DNA of 45,158 bases. Source: Pseudidiomarina aestuarii (GTDB lineage Bacteria; Pseudomonadota; Gammaproteobacteria; Enterobacterales; Alteromonadaceae). Position numbers and translations under genes: made by a program. The notes under the pieces were generated by a model, which searched no databases, was not told where the DNA came from, and worked only from the letters and a program-made list of their open reading frames with translations. The first letter of the stretch is position 1. The number at the start of each line of letters is the position of its first letter. Of the stretch, positions 18,395 through 24,629 are shown piece after piece. The DNA lies in NCBI GenBank assembly GCA_003030745.1, contig PYVG01000009.1:1-45158 (forward strand), read 5' to 3'.

Positions 18395-18919
18395 ATGATT
18401 TACCTGATGGAGCTTTGGGAATCTATCAGGGATTTTCTGGGTACCGGTGGCGATGTCTTGTACATCGTCATGGGGACGCTCTTTCTCATGTGGGCACTCA
18501 TGGTAGAGCGGTTTTGGTTCCTCACGGGTGTATTTCCAAAGGTGAAGCAAGACATCATCACCAAATGGAACGCTCGTGAAGACACCACCTCCTGGTACGC
18601 GCACAAAATCCGTGATGCATGGATTTCTGAAGCAGCTGAAAAATTAGACGCACGTATTTTCTTGATTAAAACCTGCGTCGCTTTATGTCCCTTGATCGGA
18701 CTGCTCGGTACTGTTACCGGTATGATTGCAGTATTCGAAACAATGGCGACACAAGGTACTGGTAATCCACGTTTGATGGCTTCTGGTATCTCAATGGCGA
18801 CAATCCCGACAATGGCGGGAATGGTTGCAGCGCTGTCTGGCATGTTCTTCGCAACACGCCTCGAAGCGCGGGTCAAACGTGCGAAGAACAAGCTGATCGA
18901 CAGTTTGCCACATCATTAA
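18395..18919 (+). CDS. exbB2: ExbB2 proton-channel subunit
   Basis: Inner-membrane ExbB/TolQ-family subunit that, with ExbD, powers TonB by the proton gradient. It has an N-terminal helix (VLYIVMGTLFLMWALMVERF) and the conserved ALCPLIGLLGTVTGMIAVFE and MATIPTMAGMVAALSGMFF helices. The start at 18395 has an AAGGGG ribosome site and lies four bases after the ttpC stop. Length 174 suits the short ExbB2 type. An open frame upstream to 18314 overlaps ttpC and was not used. Confidence 0.92.
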   Translation: MIYLMELWESIRDFLGTGGDVLYIVMGTLFLMWALMVERFWFLTGVFPKVKQDIITKWNAREDTTSWYAHKIRDAWISEAAEKLDARIFLIKTCVALCPLIGLLGTVTGMIAVFETMATQGTGNPRLMASGISMATIPTMAGMVAALSGMFFATRLEARVKRAKNKLIDSLPHH

Positions 18920-18931
18920 GAGAGAAGAATT

Positions 18932-19333
18932 ATGGCAAGTAAACGTATTCGTGAAGAGGAAGATGCAGCGATCGATATGACGCCGATGCTCGATATCGTG
19001 TTCATCATGTTGATATTCTTCATCGTAACGACCTCTTTCGTCAAAGAAGCTGGTATTGACGTGAACAAGCCGGAAGCGAGTCAGGCAGAGAAAAAACCTT
19101 CTGCCAACATCTTTATTGCTATTCGTGAGAATGGCGAAGTATGGATGGACAAGCGTATGGTTGACGTTGAGCGAGTAGGCGCGAACATTGAACGCCTATT
19201 GGCAGAACAGCCTACTGATATCGTAGTGATTCAGGCAGACAAAGAAGCCAAACATGGTGTTGTCGTAGAAGTCATGGATCAAATTAAGGAAGCGGGTATT
19301 GACAAAATATCCATAGCCGCAGAGGACGATTAA
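18932..19333 (+). CDS. exbD2: ExbD2 biopolymer transport protein
   Basis: Single-span partner of ExbB. The membrane segment DMTPMLDIVFIMLIFFIVTT contains the conserved proton-carrying aspartate (LDIVF). The periplasmic part (residues about 45-133) has the ExbD/TolR fold pattern, with VVIQADKEAKHG. 133 residues, normal. One base separates it from tonB. Confidence 0.94.
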   Translation: MASKRIREEEDAAIDMTPMLDIVFIMLIFFIVTTSFVKEAGIDVNKPEASQAEKKPSANIFIAIRENGEVWMDKRMVDVERVGANIERLLAEQPTDIVVIQADKEAKHGVVVEVMDQIKEAGIDKISIAAEDD

Positions 19334-19334
19334 T

Positions 19335-19946
19335 ATGGTGCGCTTTATAGTATCAATACTATTAGGTGCTGCAGCTACGTTCCTCCTGTTTGCGTTCATG
19401 GCATTCTTGATCAGCGGAGGAGACGGGCGTAACGCACCGCCTCCACCGTCTGCAGTCATTGAGATTGTAACGAATCCGCCTGAGTCAGACGTGGATCAGC
19501 GTCGCCGGACGCCTCCACCGCCACCGCCGCCACCAGCTCAACCGCCGGAAACTCCGCCGAATGAGCCGGATAACGCGGACAACGAAGGGATGAACCTTGA
19601 TTTAGGTTTTGAAGTCGATGTAGGTGGTACGGAAACTGGCTTTGATGCTGGTGGAATGATGACTGATGGTGAAGCGACGCCGATTGTTCGTATTAATCCG
19701 CGTTACCCACCAGCTGCAGCTCGCGATGGTATTAATGGTTGGGTATTACTGCGTTTCACGATCGATGAAACCGGTGGTGTAACTGACGTCGAAGTTATCG
19801 ACTCAGAGCCACGTCGTGTTTTCGACCAAGAAGCTCGCCGAGCGCTATTACGTTGGAAGTATAAGCCGAAGATTGTAGACGGTAAGGCTGTTCGTCAGCC
19901 TGGTCAAACGGTTCAGCTTGATTTCAACTTGGAGCAGGAGCAATAA
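19335..19946 (+). CDS. tonB2: TonB2 energy-transducing protein
   Basis: Carries energy from ExbBD to outer-membrane TonB-dependent receptors. An N-terminal membrane anchor (residues 4-28), a proline-rich periplasmic spacer (TPPPPPPPPAQPPETPP near 56-72) and a C-terminal TonB domain (PIVRINPRYPPAAARDGING...LRWKYKPK) are in the expected order. The anchor lacks the SHL...H motif of E. coli TonB1. At 203 residues it is the compact TonB2 form. Three bases separate it from the TPR gene. Confidence 0.93.
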   Translation: MVRFIVSILLGAAATFLLFAFMAFLISGGDGRNAPPPPSAVIEIVTNPPESDVDQRRRTPPPPPPPPAQPPETPPNEPDNADNEGMNLDLGFEVDVGGTETGFDAGGMMTDGEATPIVRINPRYPPAAARDGINGWVLLRFTIDETGGVTDVEVIDSEPRRVFDQEARRALLRWKYKPKIVDGKAVRQPGQTVQLDFNLEQEQ

Positions 19947-19949
19947 CCG

Positions 19950-21248
19950 ATGAACCACAACAAATTATCCATGCTGATAAGTGCAAGTCTTTTGTGTGGC
20001 GCGTTGATGATGGGGTCCAGCTCCGTCGTTGCGCAAGAGGTTAATTACAACCTGCCGTCTGCTGAAGCTGTACAAGCGCGGAAGGACTCACGACGCAATC
20101 AAGCGGTTTCTGACCGTGTTGGTCGTCGCATCATGGGTGCTTTTGAGCTTTACAGCGAGCAAGAAGATATCAAGGGCGCAATTGCTGAGTTAGAAGAAGC
20201 GGATCCGCGTGACCCGTTTGATCGAGCTTATGTCATGCGATTCTTGGGTAACTTGTATGCAGCAGACGAGCGCACTGAAGAAGCTTATCGCGTCAGTAAA
20301 GAAGCGGCTGATTACGATGCCCTCGGGTGGTCTGATCAAGCGTCAGCGTTGAAACTAACTGCCGACCTTGCATTAGCATTAGAGAAATATTCAGATGCGG
20401 TGGAATACTACGGTAAGTGGTTGCAGTTTACTGGTGAATATGACCCTGAAGTGTTTTCACGTATTGCTACTGCATACTATGAGACGCAACAGTATGACAA
20501 GATCATCAAGCCGGCGGACATGGCGATTCAATACTATGAAGAGCCAAATAAAAATCCGTATATCTTGAAGGTTGCTTCGTACTACGAGCGGAAAATGTAT
20601 AGTGATTCGATTCGTGTATTAGAGGAAGGTCTGCAGGTTTTACCAGGTGAGAAGACGTGGTGGAATCAGTTAGGCATGCTTTACATGCTCGAAGAGAAGA
20701 TCGATAAAGCATTACAGACACTCGAGATTGCGTATCTAGCTGGTTACTTTGATAAAGAAAGTCAATTCAAAGCACTAGTCCAGTTGTACTCAAACAGCGA
20801 AATTCCGTTTAAAGCGGGAATGCTGATGGAGAAACATCTGAATTCTGGTGATATTGAGAAGACGGCTCGAAACTATCAAAGCGGCGCAAGCAGCTACGAA
20901 ATCGCGAAAGAATACGAAAAGGCAGCTGAGCTCTATGGTAAAGCAGCCGAATTAGAAGAAGAGCGTGAAGAGAAGGCGAAGTTTTATCGTCGTCAAGGCA
21001 CCGCATTTTTGCGTGCCGAACAATTCTCGAACGCAGCTGATGCGTATTTGAAAGCGATTGATTTCGGAATCGAAGAACCAGGCCCTGTTTACATGTCGTT
21101 GGCAGAATCTTATTTCTATCAATCGAAGTATCCAGATGCTCTGCGTTATGTGCTCGAAGCGAAGAAAGATCGCAACCAAGCGCGTACAGCGCGCAGTTGG
21201 GAAAACTACATTCGTTCTAAAGCCAGTAATAAAGGCGTTGACCTGTAG
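19950..21248 (+). CDS. Periplasmic TPR-repeat protein of the TonB2 operon
   Basis: Last gene of the operon, 432 residues. A signal peptide (1-29, cleavage near VVAQ) is followed by serial tetratricopeptide repeats: for example RAYVMRFLGNLYAADERTEEA, KTWWNQLGMLYMLEEKIDKA, ARNYQSGASSYEIAKEYEKA and KFYRRQGTAFLRAEQFSNAADAYLKAI. TPR proteins at this position are a regular part of marine TonB2 clusters, presumably as a scaffold; the partner is unknown. The Glu/Lys-rich composition resembles the rest of the operon. Confidence 0.88.
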   Translation: MNHNKLSMLISASLLCGALMMGSSSVVAQEVNYNLPSAEAVQARKDSRRNQAVSDRVGRRIMGAFELYSEQEDIKGAIAELEEADPRDPFDRAYVMRFLGNLYAADERTEEAYRVSKEAADYDALGWSDQASALKLTADLALALEKYSDAVEYYGKWLQFTGEYDPEVFSRIATAYYETQQYDKIIKPADMAIQYYEEPNKNPYILKVASYYERKMYSDSIRVLEEGLQVLPGEKTWWNQLGMLYMLEEKIDKALQTLEIAYLAGYFDKESQFKALVQLYSNSEIPFKAGMLMEKHLNSGDIEKTARNYQSGASSYEIAKEYEKAAELYGKAAELEEEREEKAKFYRRQGTAFLRAEQFSNAADAYLKAIDFGIEEPGPVYMSLAESYFYQSKYPDALRYVLEAKKDRNQARTARSWENYIRSKASNKGVDL

Positions 21249-21264
21249 GTTTATCGAGTCATTG

Positions 21265-21298
21265 AAAAAACCCCATGAGGCAACTCCTGGGGTTTTTT
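21265..21298 (+). terminator. Rho-independent terminator of the TonB2 operon
   Basis: An 11-bp inverted repeat (21265-21275 with 21288-21298, A6C4A / TG4T6) ends in six Ts. The loop can pair further (GAGG/CTCC). It separates the TonB2 operon from the Cys-peptide cluster. Confidence 0.92.
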
Positions 21299-21327
21299 AA
21301 TGTCTGATTTTTAATGGTAGCGAGTGT

Positions 21328-21360
21328 TGTAAGGTTTGAATAAATAGCAATGTCTATACT
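21328..21360 (+). promoter_or_regulatory. Possible promoter of the hvfA-like operon
   Basis: TGTAAGG (21328-21334), 16 bases, then TGTCTAT (21351-21357) resembles an ECF-sigma promoter layout. An overlapping TATACT (21355-21360) lacks a sigma-70 -35 at proper spacing. No ECF sigma gene is in the window. Weak evidence. Confidence 0.25.
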
Positions 21361-21432
21361 GATGCAGTAGACTAAACTCAATATACGCGCTTAGCGTAAG
21401 TTATTTTTGCAGGACAAAAGAAGGAAATCATC

Positions 21433-21837
21433 ATGAAAGCCATGAACAAATCATTATCTATTGCAGCCGGTGCGCTGTTAGCAACAGCAGCAACGTCACT
21501 TCCTGCTGAAGCGAATCCGTTCGGCTATAGTGTGCTCGCCGCAGGCTATCAGCAAGACGCGCAGCAACAAGAAGCAAAATGCGGAGCTGAGCACAAAGAA
21601 AAGATGAAAGAAAAAGCCAAAGAAGGGAAGTGTGGCGAAGGTAAATGTGGCGAAGGCAAATGCGGTGCCGAGCACAAAGAGAAGATGAAAGACAAAGCCA
21701 AGGAAGGGAAGTGTGGCGAGGGTAAATGTGGCGAAGGCAAATGCGGTGCCGAGCACAAAGATAAAATGAAAGACAAAGCTAAAGAAGGCAAGTGTGGTGA
21801 AGGCAAATGCGGCGAGGGTAAATGCGGCGCAGCGTAG
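21433..21837 (+). CDS. hvfA: HvfA-like Cys-rich RiPP metallophore precursor (EGKCG repeats)
   Basis: Secreted low-complexity peptide of 134 residues. Residues 1-27 are a Sec signal peptide with an AEA cleavage site, followed by NPFGYSVLAAGYQ, a short block typical of HvfA-family precursors. From residue 46 on it is almost only Lys, Glu, Gly and Cys: EAKCG, then three 27-residue units, each GAEHK-(E/D)-KMK-(E/D)-KAK plus three EGKC motifs. This gives ten cysteines (50, 67, 72, 77, 94, 99, 104, 121, 126, 131) and nine EGKCG motifs. In Haemophilus HvfA, an MNIO enzyme turns EGKCG cysteines into copper-binding oxazolone-thioamide pairs (established knowledge); the same chemistry here is inferred from the motif and the next gene. 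Ribosome site AAGGAAA. It overlaps the enzyme gene by 16 bases. Confidence 0.88.
   Translation: MKAMNKSLSIAAGALLATAATSLPAEANPFGYSVLAAGYQQDAQQQEAKCGAEHKEKMKEKAKEGKCGEGKCGEGKCGAEHKEKMKDKAKEGKCGEGKCGEGKCGAEHKDKMKDKAKEGKCGEGKCGEGKCGAA
21583..21825 (+). repeat. Three tandem 81-bp coding repeats in the hvfA-like gene
   Basis: Units 21583-21663, 21664-21744 and 21745-21825 encode residues 51-77, 78-104 and 105-131. They differ by a few synonymous or E/D changes, so they look like a recent in-frame duplication kept under selection. Copy number may vary between strains and the region is prone to assembly collapse. Confidence 0.9.
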
Positions 21838-22658
21838 GAATTGGCTTACGGAGGGAGTTTCTGTCACAAGTTGAGGCAGAGGCTCCCGCCGTAGGGTTTT
21901 GGGAAATAGCCCCGGAGAATTGGCTTCCACGTGGTAATGATGCGTATCGCCAACTCGATGCCATACGGGAACGCTACTCTTTAACTACGCATGGTTTGTC
22001 GTTGTCCATCGGCAGTTTTGACCCGTTGGACGAGCAGTTAGTTATGTCGGTAAAAGCATTTTTAGATCGCTTCGACATTGCCCTGTATTCCGAACACTTG
22101 AGCTACTGCTCTGGGAACGGTCACCTCTATGATTTGTTACCAATCCCATTTACCGATGAAGCTGCTGATTATGTAGCGCAGCGCGTTCGGCGTGTGCAGG
22201 AAATCATCGAACGGCCCTTGGTTCTCGAAAATGTGTCCTATTATGCAGCCCCTGGGCAGGAAATATCCGAGCTTCAGTTCATCCGTTCAGTGCTCGAACA
22301 AGCCGACTGCCAATTATTGTTAGACGTCAATAACGTGTTTGTGAACAGCGTAAACCATCGCTATGATCCCTATGATTTTATTGCTGGATTGCCGAGTGAG
22401 CGAATTGTCTATGGTCATATAGCGGGACACACAGAGGAAGCTCCAGACCTGTTAGTGGATACGCATGGTGCCGACGTCCGTGATGAAGTTTTTGACTTAT
22501 TACGGTTTGCTTACCAACAACATGGAATTTTTCCGACATTGCTAGAGCGTGATTTTGATATCCCCCCGCTACCGCAATTACTCAATGAGGCTGGTGTTAT
22601 CGAACGTATTCAGGATGCGTTCGAGAATGAAGTGCAATCGAAGCATCGTGCCGTATGA
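21822..22658 (+). CDS. hvfB: MNIO (DUF692) multinuclear iron oxidative enzyme, HvfB/BufB-like
   Basis: TIM-barrel enzyme of the DUF692 family that modifies cysteines of RiPP precursors using a multi-iron centre. The 278-residue sequence opens with VGIGLRREFL. Conserved candidate metal ligands are H57 (TTHGLSLSIG), E91/H92 (SEHLSYC), E136/N137 (LENVSYY), D168/N170 (LLLDVNNVFVN), H199/H203 (YGHIAGH), D213/H215 (DTHG) and E242/D244 (LLERDFDIP). The start at 21822 lies inside the precursor gene with a GAGGG site before it, implying coupled translation with the substrate. The following DUF2063 gene starts within its stop (ATGA). Very confident of family; the exact product on this peptide is inferred. 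Confidence 0.93.
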   Translation: MRRSVGIGLRREFLSQVEAEAPAVGFWEIAPENWLPRGNDAYRQLDAIRERYSLTTHGLSLSIGSFDPLDEQLVMSVKAFLDRFDIALYSEHLSYCSGNGHLYDLLPIPFTDEAADYVAQRVRRVQEIIERPLVLENVSYYAAPGQEISELQFIRSVLEQADCQLLLDVNNVFVNSVNHRYDPYDFIAGLPSERIVYGHIAGHTEEAPDLLVDTHGADVRDEVFDLLRFAYQQHGIFPTLLERDFDIPPLPQLLNEAGVIERIQDAFENEVQSKHRAV

Positions 22659-23410
22659 GTTTCATTGATACCCAAAAGCAATTTGTTGCGTATTTACGGG
22701 ACCCGCAAAATAATCCAGCTCCAACCGCTGTTGAAGGAAGACTGCTGGCGATTTACCGACGTCTGATTCGGAATAACGTAGCCAGCTTTTTGAGTAGTGG
22801 GTTTCCAATACTCAAAGCAAGAACTCCAGCTGCTACTTGGCAATCTTGGGTTGACGCTTTCTTGGTTTCTCATCAGTCTAATTCACCGTTTTTTTCTGAA
22901 ATAGGACGTGAGTTTGTCTCATTTTTGGAGCAGTACGAGAATGCTCAGGTCGGTCAATTAGAACGCGAATTAGCTCGATATGAGCGAATGGATGTCGATG
23001 CCATGTTTGCTCATATTCCCACCGAATTCCGGCGTGCGAATAGGGACGACATTGAAAATCAGCGTTGGGTTGTGAGTCCAGCTGCTTTTTTAGACCAATT
23101 TCATTACCCTGTTACGACGCTTGATTCGTCGTCAGAGAATCCTGCCCGACAGGAACACCCGCAATTCATTTTGGTCTATCGACCACATGTTGATACGGGA
23201 AACGTAGGGTCGGTTCAATTTTTGGAACTGACGCCGCTGACAGCGGTCTTATTAGAGCTCCTACAACAAACCCCAAAGCAAAGTCTTCGAGAGTTATTGA
23301 TGCGGTTACAACCTCTATTACCGCAACTTGAATCTGAGCAACTCGAGCAGGGCTTACGACAAATTCTCACTGATTTTGCAGCACGTTCTGTGTTGTTAGT
23401 GAAGGCTTGA
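22655..23410 (+). CDS. hvfC: DUF2063 / HvfC-BufC family partner protein
   Basis: 251 residues. The N-terminal half (FIDTQKQFVAYLRDPQN, IYRRLIRNNVASFLSSGFPILKA, HQSNSPFFSEIGREFVSFLE) is the DUF2063 domain once described as a putative DNA-binding domain and now known as the partner that delivers RiPP precursors to MNIO enzymes. The C-terminal half (about 130-251) is a PqqD/winged-helix-like region, with TAVLLELLQQ and Leu-rich helices. Translationally coupled to hvfB. No DoxX-type hvfD follows, unlike the Haemophilus order. Confidence 0.9.
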   Translation: MSFIDTQKQFVAYLRDPQNNPAPTAVEGRLLAIYRRLIRNNVASFLSSGFPILKARTPAATWQSWVDAFLVSHQSNSPFFSEIGREFVSFLEQYENAQVGQLERELARYERMDVDAMFAHIPTEFRRANRDDIENQRWVVSPAAFLDQFHYPVTTLDSSSENPARQEHPQFILVYRPHVDTGNVGSVQFLELTPLTAVLLELLQQTPKQSLRELLMRLQPLLPQLESEQLEQGLRQILTDFAARSVLLVKA

Positions 23411-23460
23411 TCAAGTATGATCCGCGGCGTTCAATCGTCAATTTGTTGAGGTAATTTCAG

Positions 23461-23586
23461 ATGTCTCATGATGAGAACTTTAAAGATCAATCGACGTCAG
23501 CCATTGGCTGGATTGCTGTCATCTTGTTCGTTGCGGTACCTTTATTGCCTGCAGTCTTAGCTTGGGCAAAAATCATTTCTTCTTGA
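23461..23586 (+). CDS. Small single-span membrane protein, 41 residues, unknown function
   Basis: An unassigned small gene starting at ATG 23461 with a GAGG ribosome site eight to eleven bases upstream. The product has a polar acidic N-terminus (MSHDENFKDQSTS) and one hydrophobic helix (residues 14-38, including AVILFVAVPLLPAVLAW), ending KIISS. It lies 50 bases after hvfC and 32 bases before the response regulator. I do not recognise it. It could belong to the hvf-like operon, in the place where a DoxX membrane protein normally stands, or to the regulator-apt transcript. Confidence 0.55.
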   Translation: MSHDENFKDQSTSAIGWIAVILFVAVPLLPAVLAWAKIISS

Positions 23587-23618
23587 ATAATAGAAGCGCA
23601 CACTATACGGGTAACTTT

Positions 23619-24035
23619 ATGTCACTGTCGTTATTGCTGGTTGAGGATAAGCCGGCCACCCAAGCAATGTTGATGGCAATACTCGCCGAGACAGAGTTTG
23701 TGGTAACCGTTGCCAATGATGGCTTAGACGGTTTGAATCATGCGAAACACCAACATTTTGATATCGTTGTGGTCGATCACAAGATGCCATTAATGGACGG
23801 CTTAACTTTGTGTAAGAACTTACGCGAGTTGAGTGGCTATTTGTATACCCCTATCTTATTTTTGACGACGCAAGACGTGCGTGAAGTGCAAGCGGTAGCG
23901 AAACAAGCGGGCGCTGATTTGTGTCTTGCTAAGCCGGTTGATGCTGAACGACTGCTCACCATTTTGGCTGATCTCACGCAGGGTTACCGTATCCAACCGC
24001 AAACGTTGTCGACGTCACCGCAGCAGGTTGGTTAA
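23619..24035 (+). CDS. Receiver-domain-only response regulator
   Basis: A 138-residue CheY-like receiver with no output domain. Acidic pocket E9/D10, phospho-acceptor D53 (VVVDHKMPLMDG), T83/T84 and K105 (CLAKPVDAE) are all in place, so it should be phosphorylatable. Start chosen at 23619 (MSLSLLLVED); the frame is open 19 codons upstream but overlaps the preceding small gene. Its stop is one base from the apt ATG (TAAGATG), suggesting coupled translation. No histidine kinase is nearby, so partner and output are unknown. Confidence 0.85.
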   Translation: MSLSLLLVEDKPATQAMLMAILAETEFVVTVANDGLDGLNHAKHQHFDIVVVDHKMPLMDGLTLCKNLRELSGYLYTPILFLTTQDVREVQAVAKQAGADLCLAKPVDAERLLTILADLTQGYRIQPQTLSTSPQQVG

Positions 24036-24036
24036 G

Positions 24037-24555
24037 ATGTCTATTGAACATCTGATTCGGGTGGTTCCTGATTACCCTAAGCCTGGCATACTATTTCGCG
24101 ATATTACGCCGCTACTTGCCGATGCGGATGGTTTTCGAGAAGTGATTGACCGGTTGGCAGAGCGCTATCACGATCAGCAACTCACGCATGTAGTTGGTAT
24201 TGAAGCACGGGGCTTTATATTTGCCACGGCATTGGCCTATAAGCTTGGTGTCGGTTTTGTGCCGTTGCGAAAGCCAGGTAAATTACCGAGTGCTGTCTAT
24301 CGTCACACGTATCAGCTGGAATATGGTGAAGATACGCTGGAAATTCATCAAGATGCACTCTCTGCAAACGACCGCGTCGTCATTATTGATGATCTATTGG
24401 CAACCGGTGGTACGGTGTTGGCAGCGGTCGACTTAATTGCGCAGACTCAGGCAACGCTATTGGAGTGCGCTTTTCTAGTGCAACTTGATGATTTGCCGGG
24501 AGCACAACGGTTAGCCGATGCGAGTATTCCAAGCTATACCCTCTGTCGATTTTAA
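24037..24555 (+). CDS. apt: Adenine phosphoribosyltransferase
   Basis: Purine salvage: adenine plus PRPP to AMP. PRPP-binding motif VVIIDDLLATGGTVLAAV and the adenine-site block VGIEARGFIFATALAYKLGVGFVPLRKPGKLP are intact. 172 residues, a little shorter than E. coli (183) at the N-terminus. The reading frame runs back into the response regulator, but MSIEHLIRVVPDYPKPGI is the family start. First gene of the conserved apt-dnaX-ybaB-recR-htpG-adk order. Confidence 0.95.
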   Translation: MSIEHLIRVVPDYPKPGILFRDITPLLADADGFREVIDRLAERYHDQQLTHVVGIEARGFIFATALAYKLGVGFVPLRKPGKLPSAVYRHTYQLEYGEDTLEIHQDALSANDRVVIIDDLLATGGTVLAAVDLIAQTQATLLECAFLVQLDDLPGAQRLADASIPSYTLCRF

Positions 24556-24629
24556 TGTAACGTAGACCGTCATTAATCCAGAATAGAAGAGCTGGTGTCA
24601 CGCATGTGTGAAGTGAGGAATTGGGTTTC

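Noticed and set aside
21583..21825. CRISPR-like or satellite repeat
   Set aside because: The repeat is in frame, has no unique spacers, and encodes a recognised peptide motif.
21496..21930. Long minus-strand reading frames opposite the Cys-peptide gene
   Set aside because: They are by-products of the 81-bp repeats: low-complexity Phe/Leu/Pro/Ser text with no ribosome site, while the plus strand has a signal peptide and a known motif family.
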